Shown: one piece after another, positions 1 through 12,200 of the stretch
How positions within the stretch are numbered: the stretch's first letter is position 1
Layout of the letters: every line of letters starts with the position of its first letter
Source of the DNA: Elephas maximus indicus
Lineage: Eukaryota > Chordata > Mammalia > Proboscidea > Elephantidae
Direction: 5' to 3'
Assembly (NCBI RefSeq): GCF_024166365.1
Contig: NC_064827.1
Span: 76,649,635 to 76,713,634, forward strand
Length of the DNA: 64,000 bases
Notes under the pieces: generated by a model
What the model was told of the DNA's origin: nothing
Database searches by the model: none
What the model saw: the letters and a program-made list of their open reading frames with translations, nothing else
Translations under genes and position numbers: made by a program

Positions 1-46
1 AATTAATACATCCATGTTGACTATGAGTATGAGTAGAGGATGTCCT

Positions 47-190
47 GGGCTCCCTGGATGGCACAGTTAACACACTTGGCTGCTAACTGAAAGGCTGGCA
101 GTTCAAGTTCACCTAAGAGGCATCTGTAAAGAAAGGCCTAGTGATCTTCTTCCAAAAAATGAGCCCTTGAAAACTCCATGGCAAGAATCT
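47..190 (+). repeat. AfroSINE (diverged)
   Basis: Head 'ggctccctggatggcacagtt', then 'ggctgctaactgaaaggctggcag' and 'cttgaaaactccatgg' follow the AfroSINE order. The 3' tail is missing or eroded. Confidence 0.75.
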
Positions 191-740
191 AATAACCAAA
201 ATATATATAAAATTTCAAAACCAGCACACATAACCCAATCTTAAAATGCAAAGGACCTGAACAGACATTTCACCAAAGAGTATGTTCCAAGTCCCACCAA
301 CATATGAAAAGATGTTCAATGTCAAGTGCAAATCAAAACCACAACAAGACACCATTTCACGCCCACTAGGATGGCTAAGACAAAAAATAACAAATGCTGG
401 CAGAGGGCTCATGGAACTCCTAGAGTCTACAGTTGCTCCCAGCCCCGACCATAGCAATACAGTCTCTTGGGAGAGCAGAAGCAGAAAGTGGGCAGTCCTC
501 ATATATTGCTGGTGAGAATGTAAAATGGAACAAATACTTTGGAAAGCAGTTTGAGAGTTCCACAAAAGGTTAAACATAGGATTAGTACATGACCAAGAAT
601 TCCACTCCTAGGTATACGGGCAGTCCCCAGGGTAGGAAGGAGTTCCATTCCTAACTGGGTGTTTTAGTCTTTAAATTGAGTTTGTATGTAAGTTGGAACA
701 GATGCATATGGTTCTTATTTAGCCTTAATTTAGTGCAAGA

Positions 741-956
741 GGAGGACTCCTGGTGGTGCAGTGGTTAAGCACTTGGCTGCCAACCAAAAGTCGGTGGTTC
801 GAACCCATGAGCTGCTCCGTAGGAAAAAGAAATGGCATTCTGCTTCTGTAAAGATTCACAGCCTTGGAAACCCTATGGGGCAGTTCTACTCTGTTCTATA
901 GGATCACTATGAGTTAGAATTGACTCGAAAGCAGTAGGTTTGGTTTTTGGCTTTTT
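741..956 (+). repeat. AfroSINE with target-site duplication
   Basis: The full structure is present, from 'cctggtggtgcagtggttaag' to 'gagttagaattgactcgaaa' and a T-rich tail. Flanks tttagtgcaaga (729-740) and tttactgcaaga (957-968) form a 12 bp duplication with one mismatch. Confidence 0.9.
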
Positions 957-1450
957 TTTACTGCAAGAAAAAGCCTGAAGCCTTTTGAATGATTTAAAAG
1001 CTGCATGCGCAGTTTGTAAGTCAAATGTTCCTAGCCCAGGGACTGCCTGTATACCCAAAACAATTGAAAACACTGTTCATACACAAACTTGTGCAGAAAA
1101 TGTTCACAGTAGCATTATTCGTAATAGCCAAAAAGTTCATCAACTGATAAATGGATAATTGTGGTGCATACATACAATGGAATATCATTTGATGTACTGA
1201 TACATCATACAGCATAGATGAACCCTGAAAACATTATGCTAAGTGAAAGGAGCCAGACACAAATGGCCACATACTGTATGATTCCATTTATACATACATC
1301 CAGAATAGGCAAATTCACAGATACAGAAAGTAAATGACTGTTTGCCAGGGGCTGGGAAGAAAGAAATGAGGGTTGACTGCTAACGGGTACAGGGTTTTTC
1401 TGGGGATGATCAAAATGTTCTGGAATTACCACGTATATATTTTTTTTTTA

Positions 1451-1675
1451 TAGGACTAAATAGGCACACCAGCCCAGTGGCAAGGAGGAGAAGGCAGGAG
1501 GGGGCAGGAAAGCTGGACGAATGAAACAGGGAATCCAAGGTCGAGAAGAGGAGAATGCTGACACGTCACAGGGTTCACAACCAATGTCACAAAATATATG
1601 TATTAATTTTCTAATGAGAAACTAATTTGTTCTGCAAACCTTATCTAAAGCACAATAAGAAAAATGTTCTTAAAT
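1451..1675 (+). mobile_element. 5'-truncated L1 3' UTR copy
   Basis: The sequence 'caccagcccagtggcaagg...' through 'taatgagaaactaatttgttc' and 'aaagcacaataag' is the same L1 3' end found reverse-complemented near 34.76-34.99 kb and again at 19218-19457. Confidence 0.8.
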
Positions 1676-2054
1676 TCAATAGTAGATGGCTGCATAACTT
1701 CATGAACAATCTAAAAATTACTGAACGGTACACTTCAAAAGGATGAATTTTAGGGTATGTGAATTATATCTCAATTCAAAAAAGGAAATGAGACAAAAAT
1801 CCAGGAAGACTACAATCCACACTACACCCTGGATTCCTTCTAGTTCTGGTGACTGAAGACAAGAATATCAACGAAGTACTTAACTGAACAAGAAAGGCAA
1901 CGTGACCATAAAAATTTTAAAACAATTTGTAATGTAAGTTGATTACACTGAAGGAATGTCAAACTCCTCAGGCAAAAAAAAAAAAAGTCTTCCAACTTTC
2001 TTTCCTGGGGAAAGGAAAACCTTCATATTGTGAATGGCTGAGTGGAGCTACCAA

Positions 2055-2255
2055 TACCTACTACCAACTGCTATCAAGTCAATTCCAACTCACGGTGATC
2101 CCACGTGTGTCAGAGTAGAACTGTGCTCCATAGGGTTTTCAATGGCTGGTTTTTCTAAAGCAGCCTGCCAGGTCTTTCTTCCGAGACACTTCTGGGTGGA
2201 CTCGAACCTCCAATCTTTCAGTTAGCAGCCAAACAGTTAACTGTTTGCACCTCTG
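2055..2255 (-). repeat. AfroSINE
   Basis: Reverse-complement layout: 'tgctatcaagtcaattccaa' (tail), 'agagtagaactgtgctccat' (body), 'cagttagcagcc' and a degraded head. It has the longer, older body variant. Confidence 0.85.
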
Positions 2256-2879
2256 ATCTACATTCCTAGTTCAGGGAGATTAAACGCTAATACTTGAAAT
2301 CTTAACAAAACTCCTCACTTTGCTGAGGCAAATCTTCATGTGTCGCATGCAGCAGCTTCTCCTACCAGAGTACCAGATAACGCTCTAATCCACACTACGG
2401 ACTAGACACAGGAAGCCTCAGGGTTTACACAATGCCTCTGTCAACAGCCTACTGAGCGCCTGGTACTTGGGGAATTATTTTCCTTTTCACTTTGAAATAA
2501 ACTGAAGGGGGTAAAACAAGAAGGGAAACATGGTATGATGGAAAACACAGAGGCTGTGGAGAGCTAAAGGATCTAGGCGTGCTCCCAACTCCACTACCCC
2601 AGTAGGTGAGAGTATTGAGAATGCCACAATTTTTTCGGGTCTCAGCTTCTTCATTACCTTATTATTTCACAGAGCAGATGTTCCAGTGTAGGGCCCAAAG
2701 GTGACACTCAAATGTTAGTATCCTTCCCAATTTACCTGAAAGAAAACTAGTTGCTAATACCATACCTTTTTGGGTCAACTAGGAAAAGATTCATAGCACC
2801 CTTGCCTGTGATGTACTCATATTCTCAGTCTTAACTAAAATTAGAAAAGAAATAGCCCAAATCAGAATCCTTGACTCCT
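2256..2879. other. Non-genic stretch, no clear repeat
   Basis: It looks like unique intronic sequence. 2530-2660 may include a worn MIR ('ggaaaacacagaggctgtgg') but the match is weak. No convincing coding frame. Confidence 0.5.
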
Positions 2880-3490
2880 CCTTCTTCCTATGAAGCCCAA
2901 AGCCATTTAAATACCAACCTGTGCATTCTAGCTCCTCTTTCTCTAGATTTCATCCACTTCTCTTCATCACCATAACTTAAATCCAATCACCCTCATCTCT
3001 TGCCTAGGGTATTGCAATTATTTCCTAATTTGTCTTAGAATCCTTCGATGACTCTCCAAATTCCTTAATAGGATTGAAACTTGCCTACCTCTGAAGCCCT
3101 CTCTCTTACTCACCCTCTTAGTTCTTTCTACTCCAGCCATACTGAACTTTTAATACTTTATTCATATTTATTCCCTCTGCTTGAAACAGCTTTCTGTTTT
3201 TTCACTTAAACATCACTTTCTCCTTTACCCTTCACATCCCAATATAGACATCACCTATCTCGAGAAAGCCTTGTCTGATCTTACAAAACCCAGAGTAGAT
3301 ACCCTCTATATTTATCTTTACCATCTTTACTCTACCGCCTTTACTTTAAGACTTCTCAAGCTAGGGTGTACTTTCCCATACTAGACTCCAAGTCCCATCA
3401 GAGCAGGGGCTGTGTCTGTAGTTTTCACTGCTCAATTTCCGATACATGCCTACTGCATAATACATATTCAATAAATACTGACTGAATGAT
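2880..3490 (+). repeat. L2 LINE 3' end
   Basis: L2 landmarks appear in order: 'ctttctactccagccatactg', 'ttattccctctgcttgaaaca', 'gagcaggggctgtgtctgt' and the end 'attcaataaatactgactgaatga'. Confidence 0.8.
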
Positions 3491-5589
3491 TACAATTAAG
3501 CAAACTTCATTTTAAAATTTGTAAAAGAAACTTACAGATACAAAACATAAACGTAATTCTTTATTACAACTGTGCAGGAAAAAATACTTCAGCACACATG
3601 CAATTCTACAACTTTACAACTAAAACCAAATATAAACAAAAGGAGCTAAACTACTGTCTCAGTGGGAACGGTGCTCTTAACACTGTTCTAAAATGTCCTT
3701 AATTAGGAAAAGCCAAAAAGATATATATAATGCAAATTACAAACATTATGCTGAAAATAGATGGAAATCATTTGCTTGGCTTCTCTCTCCCAAAAAAGAA
3801 TGTTAGGCACACTTGACAGAAACACTGTTTACTCCAAATAATTCATCAAGTGAAAGTTACTGTGAAATAGTTCAAATTCCATTAAGACAGCAAAGACTGT
3901 GGGAAGAAAATGTTCTAAGCACAGACTAATGGACAGGAGGTACAAATAAAATAAACCCTGATGCATGATGACTATCCAAGGAAGTCTACTGAAGACTGAA
4001 TGTATTTGTCTAAAGTCATCGGAAAGCTTCGGTTTCTGAAATATGTTTAAAACACTTAACATATTTTATAGAGGCCCAAGTTTAAACAATGGAGGTTTGT
4101 TACTAAAGTAAAATAATTTCCTTTGCCTAGTCTGGGCTACGTAAATCTATACCACACTTCAGGCGGAATTTTTGGATTTTGGATTTTTTTTACAACAACA
4201 ATTGGAATTATTATCATGTATTTGTTGTCTATGCTAATGAGAATACAGGTTATAATAACTCAGAATTTTTATTGTAATTTGGGGATGTGACCACCCTTTT
4301 AATTCCATTCACATTTTAACTCAGCAACTTTAATCCAATGATCGAAACTTCATTAGCTTGTAAACAAACTGTTTCTCAGGTAAACTGAACTGCCCCACAC
4401 TAGGATCTTACACAAATAAATAAGTACAAAAAAGACAGAGATCATAAATTAGGGCAAACAAATCTGTATCTAGCCCCACGCCGGTAAAGAGCATTCTATC
4501 AATATAGTGAAATGCTAATCTCCTAATTAACAACCTAATTAGGTAATTATGGCTTTGCAGAGGGATGCCGAAATGAAATATGACAACATGGTCACCTCTT
4601 TATATGGCACCTGTGGGCCTTTTCAGCTGTCACTGCAAAAAGTGCAGTATCAATTTGAACAGATGACAAAGTGCTGTCATATTTCATTCTGGTAATATAC
4701 AGAATGCTTTGGACAGAAGCAGTTTACAAAGGCAACATCTTGCCTGAAAATTTCCTAATTTAAACATGCTCAAATACTTCATTAAAATTTTTGCATGGTT
4801 TTTATATTGTATATTGGAGAATTATCATACACATTAAAAAAAAAAACCTAACTAACCATCATATTTGATTGTACACGCTGCAACTATTGCAATTTCAATT
4901 ATAAAGTATATAATTAGAAAAGAGCAAAAGGCAACAATTTATTATATTTTAATATTTGTACTTTTACTGAATACTGTTAACAGAAAAATTAAAATCCAAA
5001 TATACTTAGATCTGTATTTTTTCTTATAAAATAATGTGATGCAGAAATTCACACTTATAATTTACCACAACAAAAAAGCAATTCCCAACATAGAAGCATC
5101 CGACTGACAAACCAGCTCTATATACCAATAGCGAGCCTCACCTAGAAAGGAATGTACTTCCTCTGAACGTATGGACAGAACTGCCACAGGCTACTCAGTA
5201 TTCCCTAGAAAACCACTGAAGAGGTGATGGTGGCAAAGGGACACTGGTGCCACCACCATAAATGAGATTCGTCTTCCACAATACTGTCTTAAATAGGATT
5301 TTTTTGGAAGAGGAGGAAGGCTGGCCTGGGAACCCCATTATTTCTGATAAGATACATGAAATCATATTCTGATTACAAAACAACTGGTATGAAAACTAAT
5401 TTAGAAATAAAATCCATTTATAATTTAGAATCACTTGTATTAGTGAAAACTCTATTAGACTAAACAACATTCACTGGCTTTGTTCATATTTCTTAATACC
5501 CAGTTAAATACTAAAAAGATTTTTATTAAAAAATAAGTTATGTTTATCAGAGAATATCTGGAAAACAGAAAAGTATAAAAAAAACTCAA
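3491..5589. other. AT-rich, low-repeat stretch containing a candidate enhancer
   Basis: About 2.1 kb without an identifiable transposon. Short frames have no recognisable domains. The block 4480-4810 stands out and is listed separately. Confidence 0.6.
4480..4810. promoter_or_regulatory. Candidate conserved noncoding element with nested inverted repeats
   Basis: The block is rich in homeobox cores (taatctcctaattaa, aattaggtaatta), MEIS/PBX-type CTGTCA sites (4627-4632, 4674-4679 region) and an E-box CAGCTG. A perfect 14 bp inverted repeat AATGAAATATGACA (4572-4585) / TGTCATATTTCATT (4675-4688) encloses a second one, ACTGCA (4632-4637) / TGCAGT (4643-4648), and ATGACA/TGTCAT at 4663-4680. Conservation is inferred from appearance only; no alignment was possible. 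Confidence 0.45.
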
Positions 5590-6050
5590 TCTTGTCATCT
5601 ATTTTTTCTTTACATGTATGTTTGACATAACTACGATAATACTTCGTATTGTTTTATATCCTTTTTTTACTTAATATTATATTATCAGCCTACAATGTCA
5701 CTGGTGTCCTTCTAAAATATCTCAATTCACTTCACAATATTTTCCTTCTATGACTTTTCTGTAATTTCTCACTATGAAACGTTATTATTTAACATTATTT
5801 GTAATAGCAAAAATTAGAAAAACCTTAGTATTCAACAAAGACGTTTAGTTTCCAATTTTGGCTATTATAAATAATGCTGCAGTGAACATCTCTAAACATA
5901 AACATTTTTTCTATCTCTGGTTATGTATTGCATAAAGATACCTAGAATTGGAATTACAAGCTCAAAAGGCATGACTTTCTTAGTGTTTGGGATAAATACT
6001 CCCGAAGTCCTTCCCAAAAGTCATACCAATTTACATTTCTATCAGTAATA
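5590..6050 (+). repeat. Ancient L1-like 3' UTR fragment
   Basis: Phrases such as 'tattataaataatgctgcagtgaac' and 'gatacctagaattggaatta' match a widespread mammalian L1M-type 3' end. The subfamily cannot be named. Confidence 0.45.
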
Positions 6051-6080
6051 TTTGAGAATGACCGTCTCATCAACCTTCAC

Positions 6081-6242
6081 CAAAAAACCCACTGCCATCA
6101 AGTCGATTCTGACTCATAGCAACCCGATAGGTTTCCAAGGTTTTAAGTCTCTACAGAAGCAGACTGCCACATCTTTCTCCTGCGGAGCCACTGGTGGTTT
6201 CAAACCACCGACCTTTCAGTCGGCTGTTAATCGATTACAACC
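6081..6242 (-). repeat. AfroSINE
   Basis: Tail 'actgccatcaagtcgattct', body 'agaagcagactgccacatct' and 'gtttcaaaccaccgaccttt' are present on the reverse strand; the head is short. Confidence 0.88.
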
Positions 6243-7681
6243 TTTGCAGCAATGAGCAATCAAACAAACACTCTCACCTTATAATCAGTAACAACTTTCA
6301 ATAGGCTTTAAGTTGAAATGAATAAGAGGTGCTAGAGGTAAAGAAAGTTCCAAGACAAGGCCCAGTTTCAATATCCAATCTACAGTGGCATGGAATAGCA
6401 GCAAAAGCCCAATATTTACGAGGCGGAGCCAAGACTGCAGAATACACAGACGCTTCCGGCAAGCCCTTCTTACAACAAAGACCCGAAAAAACAAGTGAAA
6501 CGAGTATATTTGTGACAAGCTGGGAGCCCTGAGCTTCAAAGGCAAGCTTAGAAAATGAAATGAGGGGCAGGGGGAGGAAGAGACCACTCGAAGCAGAGAG
6601 GAGTTAACAGACCAGAATCACAGGGAGCCCTCAGGCACCATTCCCAGAGCAGCGGCGGCGGGCTGGTACTAGCGTTCGACCGCAGTTTCCTCAGGGAGAA
6701 GAAGCCAGCCACACAGCCTACTCAAATCTCCGAAACCTGAGAAGAACGGTGCTCCCAGCAAAACCTAAGTACTTCTGTATATTTTACTGCACCCCCCCCA
6801 CCCCCACCCCCAAGCCGGCTTGAGAAGCTGAATTCCCTGGGCCTGAGATAGGCACTGTTGATGACTTAGAGCCATCCTTGGGGAAGGAAAAAATTTGAAA
6901 TTGGGGGAAAAGATAATTTGCTAGCTCCACTAACCAGGGGAGCTCAGGACAGAAGCGGCTCCTGTCCAGGAATAAACCATCCGTGGACTTTGAATACCTT
7001 TGCCTTCCGCATGGACCTGTGTGGGCCTATTTCGGGAGAACAGGCCCTTGTTGGCAGACTCCAACCATTTCAGCTGAGCAGTGGAGAAGTTGGTGTTGGA
7101 TGTTTGACATTGCTTTGCGTATTAAACAAGGTCCTCACCTACCCACATAAGGGACCTAAGGACTAAGTAGCTCCACTAAGGTCACCCAGCCACCCGCGAC
7201 AGCGGTCCAAAGATAATTGGTACCTCCCAATCCTTACAACCAAAAGCTCTGGGTGCCCATGGTCCATCTGCAGAACCCACCCACCTGCATACTCTAGGAA
7301 ACAGGGACACACTTTCCTCAGAGACACATGGGGTCAGTTCTCAGCCCCCTGCCTTGTTCAGAGCGTGACACCCTGCTGCAATCGGATACCAGTATATACG
7401 CCAATAACCCCTGCCCCTCTAAGACTGTAGGACAGAGCCTGTACCACACACTTGATGATCAGCTAACTGGAAACCTGACCTGAATTCATACAAGAAAACT
7501 TAACGGACTCCTAGACTGATATACTGATAACAGCTCTAGCCATCTGGGGACAGGACCTCAGAGCTTCAAAGGCAAAAATAATCAAGCTAGCTCACTCAAG
7601 CAACCCATAGGTATACCAAACAAAACAAAGCCAGAAGCTACAACACAGTAAGCAAACATAAACTAATACAATAACTTATAG

Positions 7682-8751
7682 ATGGCTTGGAGACAACAGT
7701 CAGAATCAAGTCACATAAAGAAACAGACCATGATCACCTCAACAGGCTCTCAGAACAAAGAATCCAGGGATCTCCTAGATGAAAGTGCATTCCTGGAATT
7801 ACCAGAGCCAGAATGCAAAAGTTTAATATACAGAACCCTTCAAGACATCAGGAAGGAAATGAGGCAATACGCAGAATGAGCCAAGGAACACACAGATGAA
7901 GCAATTGAAGAAATTAGAAAGATTATTCAGGAACATAATGAAAAGTTTAATAAGCTGGAAAAATCCATAGACACCAATCAGAAATTCAGAAGATTAACAA
8001 TAAAATTACAGAAGTAGACAACTCAATAGAAAGTCAGAGAACCGAGCAAGTAGAAACCAGAATTTCTGAACTCGAAGCTAAATCACTTGGCACTAATATA
8101 TTTTTTTTTTTAATTTTTATTAAACTTCAAGTGAACATTTATCATTCCAATGGCACTAATATATTTGAAGAAAAATCAGATAAAAGAATTTAAAAAAATG
8201 AAGAAAACTTAAGAAGCATGTGGGACTCTACCAAGAGAAATAACATACAAGTGATTGGAGTACCAGAACAGGGAGAGATAACAGAAAATACAAAGAGAAT
8301 TGTTGAAGATTTGTTGGCAGAAAACTTCCCTGATATCGTGAAAGATGAGAAGATATCTATCCCACATACTCATCAAACTCCACATACGGCAGATCTTAAA
8401 AGAAAGTCACCAAGACATAGGATAATCAAACTTGCCAAAACCAAATATAAAGAGAGAATTATAAGACCAGTGAGGGATAAAAGAAAAGTCACCTACAAAG
8501 GAGAGCCGATAAGAATAAGCTTGGACTACTCAGCAGAAATCACGCAGGCAAGAAGGCAATGGGATGACATATTTAAAAAACTGAAGGAAAAAAACTGCCA
8601 ACCAAGAATCATATATTCAGCAAAACTGTCTCTTAAATATAGAGATGAAAATAAGACATTTCCAGATAAACACAAGTTTAGGGAATTCGTAAAAACCAAA
8701 CCAAAACTACAAGAAATACTAAAGGGGGTTCTTGGATTAGAAAATCAATAG
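7682..8751 (+). pseudogene. L1 ORF1 (RNA-binding chaperone), broken
   Basis: The frame begins MAWRQQSESSHIKKQTMITS and stops at 7877-7879, where a TGA stands in what was a coiled-coil-forming region. Further stops and a frame change near 8016-8200, plus a 47 bp insertion at 8104-8150, separate it from the intact C-terminal 177-codon part (8218-8751). That part includes NNIQVIGVPEQGEITENTKR, the RRM and C-terminal domain typical of L1 ORF1p, which binds L1 RNA as a trimer. The product is not functional. Confidence 0.9.
8104..8150 (-). mobile_element. 47 bp retrotransposed tail fragment inside L1 ORF1
   Basis: A T-run followed by a short sequence whose reverse complement ends 'tttaataaaaattaaaaaaa' is flanked by a perfect 16 bp duplication TGGCACTAATATATTT (8088-8103 and 8151-8166). 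It looks like an extremely 5'-truncated L1-driven insertion. Confidence 0.75.
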
Positions 8752-9212
8752 TATCGGGTATCAACCCAAGATTAGAACACTGGGCAGAGCAACCAGAAGT
8801 CAACCCAGACAGGGAAATCCAAAAAAACAAAGAATATTTAAAAAAAAAAAAAAAAAAAAAGCTCAAAACAGGGTAACAGCGATGTTATTATATAAGAGAA
8901 GACAACATTAAAATAACATAGAGAGACTAAGATATGTAATCATACATGTTCATATGGAGAGAAAGATACGGTGATACAAAGAAATAAAAGTTAGGTTTCA
9001 ACTTAGAAAAACAGGGGTAAATAATGAAGTAACCACAAAGGAGACAAACTCCTACTCATCAAAGTAAAATACAAGAAAAAAATAGACTCAGCAGAAACAA
9101 AATTAACAACAACAAATATGAGGAAAGGACAATATATAACGATAACCTACTCCGCACATAAAATTAAGTGGGAAAAAGAAACTGTCAACAACATACACAA
9201 AAAGACATCCAA

Positions 9213-12200
9213 ATGACAGCACTAAATTCATACCTACCCATAATTACCCTGAATGTAAATGGACTAAATACACCAATAAAGAGACAGAGTGGCAGAATGG
9301 ATGAAAAAACACGATCCGTCTGTACGCTGCCTACAAGAGACACACCTTAGACTCAGAGACACAAACTAAAACTCAAAGGATGGAAAAAAAATATATCAAG
9401 CAAACAAAAATCAAAAAAGAGCAGGAGTGGCAATATTAATTTCTGACAAATTAAGACTTTAAAGTTAAATCCAACAGAAAGGATAAGGAAGGACACTATA
9501 TAATGACGAAAGGGACAATACACCAAGAAGATATAACCATATTAAATATTTCCGCACCCAATGACTGGGCTGCAAGATACATAAAACCCACTATCGGCAT
9601 TTAAAAGTAAGATAGAGAGCTCCACAATAATAGTAGGAGACTTCAACACACCTCTTTCGGTGACGGACAGGACATCCACAAAGAAGCTCAATAAAGACAT
9701 GGAAGAACTAAATGCCACAAATAACCAATTTGACCTCATAGACATATACAGAACACTCTACCCAACAGCAACCAAGCACACTTTCTTTTCTAGTGCACAA
9801 GGAACATTCTCTAGAAGAGACCACATATTAAGTCATAAAGCAAGCCTTAGCACAATCAAAAACATTGAAATATTACAAAGCATTTTCTCTGATGATTAGG
9901 CCATAAAAGTGGAAATCAGTAACAGGAAAAGCAGGGAAAGAAATCAAACACTTGGAAACTGAACAATACCCTGCTCAAAAAAGACTGGGTTATAGAAGAC
10001 ATTAAGGATGGAGTAAACAAATTCATAGAATCCAATGTGAATGAAAACACTTCCTACCAGAACCTTTGGGACACAGCAAAAGTGGTGCTCAGAGGCCAAT
10101 TTATATAAATAAATGCACACATACAAAAAGAAGGGCCAAAATCAAAGAATTATCCCTACGACTTCAACAAATAGAAATAGAGCAACAAAAGAAACCCACA
10201 GGCACCAGAAGAAAACAAATAATAAAACTTAGAGCTGAACTAAATGAAATAGAAAACAGAAAAACAACTGAAAGAATTAACAAGACCAAAAGCTGGTTTT
10301 TTGAAGAAATCAACAAAATTGATAAACCACTGGCAAAACTGACAAAAGAAAAACAGGAGAGGAAGCCAATAACCCAAATAAGAAATAAGATGGGCAATAT
10401 TACAACAGACCCAACTGAAAAGAATCATATCAGATTACTATGAAAAATTGTACTCTAACAAATTTGAAAACCTAAAAGAAATGGATGAGTTCCTAGAAAC
10501 ACACTACCTACCTAACTAACACAGAGGTAGAACAACTAACTAGACCCATAACAAAGGAGACTGAAAAGGTAATCAAAAACTCCCAATAAAAAGCGACGTC
10601 AGCTGACCAAAAGCCACGATGGGTGGAGGAGGCTGTGGAGATCCATTCCACTGGCTTCCAGACTATCCCCTGGCCAATGCCTGTCCTTGGACCAAAGGAC
10701 TCTGACTTCCAAGAAAACAAAGGATTTAATGCAGATGCCAGGCCCAAGGAGAGAAAGTCACCAGCCCTGAGGAGCTGGGAACCGAGGGACCTGCTGCCTT
10801 GTAGTTAGTGACAGCTTAGGGGCGTGGACACGGCAGGCCAGGGGGCTTCAGCTCCCCTTAAGCTGAGTGTGGGAGAAGGAGGCTTACCCTCATATTTCAT
10901 TTGCCCTCACATTTGGACATTCATTGCCTTCCTCCAACATCTCTGCTCTGTCTCCCCCTCTCCCCAGGGTGTTGGTCTGAAGCACATTGTGCAGGACCTC
11001 ACCTTTCATGGAGATGTCACCAGCATGGCCCCTGTCTATCAGCAGGAAGACCACAGTCATCATGGGGTAAAGCATTTACTTTTACCCAAAGAACTTGGTC
11101 TTTGTCCTTGGTTCCTAAGAGATAACCTCTAAAATCTTGGAATTTTCCTGATGATTGAAATATCCTAAATGAGGACTCCAGAGCACACCCGAGGACTTCT
11201 GACTCATATTGGATGGAGGCTGGCTATGCCAGAAAGACCTGTCTTGTGGTATCAACCAACCTCAGGGGAGAGGGGCAGGAGTTTCAATTATGTAATGAGG
11301 CCCCTCAATAAAGACTGTGGACATGGACACATGCAGGGAAGTAGCACATCCCTTTTGGGGACATAGAATCTCTTTGTTGGAAATCCTCTCAGATCTCACC
11401 CTATGCGTCTCTTCATTGTCCTTTTTCCTACAATAAAACTGTAATTGTTAGTAAAAAAAAAAAAAAAACTCCCAATAAAAAAAAGCCCTGGTCCAGACGG
11501 CTTCACTGCAGAGTTCTACCAAACTTTCAGAGAAGAGTTAACAAAACCACTACTACTAAAGGTATTTCAGAGCATAAAAAAGGACAGAATACTACCAAAC
11601 TCATTCTATGAACCCACCATATCCCTGATACCAAAACCAGGTAAAGACACCACAAGAAAAGAAAATTATAGACATATATCCCTCATGAACTTAGATGCAA
11701 AAATCCTCAACAAAATTCAAGTAAATAGAATTCAACATGTCAAAAAAATAATTCAGCATGACTGGGTGGGATTCATACCATGTATGCAGGGATGGTTCAA
11801 CCTTAGAAAAGCAATTAATGTAATCCACCACATAAATAAAACACAAGAATCACATAATTTTATCAATTGATGCAGAAAGGCATCTGACAAAGTTCAACAC
11901 CCATTCATGATAAAAACTCTCAGCAAAATAGAACAGAAGGAAAATTCCTCAACATACTAAAGGGCATTTAAACAAAGCCAACAGCCAACGTCACCCTAAA
12001 TGGAGAGAGTATGAAGGCATTCCCACTGAGATCAGGAAGCAGACAAGGATGCCCTTTATCATCATTCTTATTCAACACTGTGTTGGAGGTCCTAGTCAGA
12101 GCAATTAGGCTAGATAAAGAAATAAAGGGGATCCAGATTGGCAAGGAAGAAGTAAAAGTATCTCTATTTGCAGATGATATGATCTTAGACACAGAAAACC

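Larger units (their letters stand above)
215..1800 (+). mobile_element. Ancient L1 3' end, interrupted by two younger elements
   Basis: Blocks at 255-600 and 1046-1440 correspond to the end of L1 ORF2 and its 3' UTR (for example 'atggataattgtggtgcatac' and 'gaccctgaaaacattatgctaagtg' type phrases). The terminal part ('gtacacttcaaaaggatgaatttt') resumes at 1683-1790. An AfroSINE (741-956) and a short L1 copy (1451-1675) interrupt it. The frame is riddled with stops. Confidence 0.75.

Noticed and set aside
10575..11481. Reading the interruption of L1 ORF2 as a normal part of the L1 family
   Set aside because: The 18 bp duplicated L1 sequence and poly(A) tail show a later insertion; the ORF2 reading resumes exactly after it.
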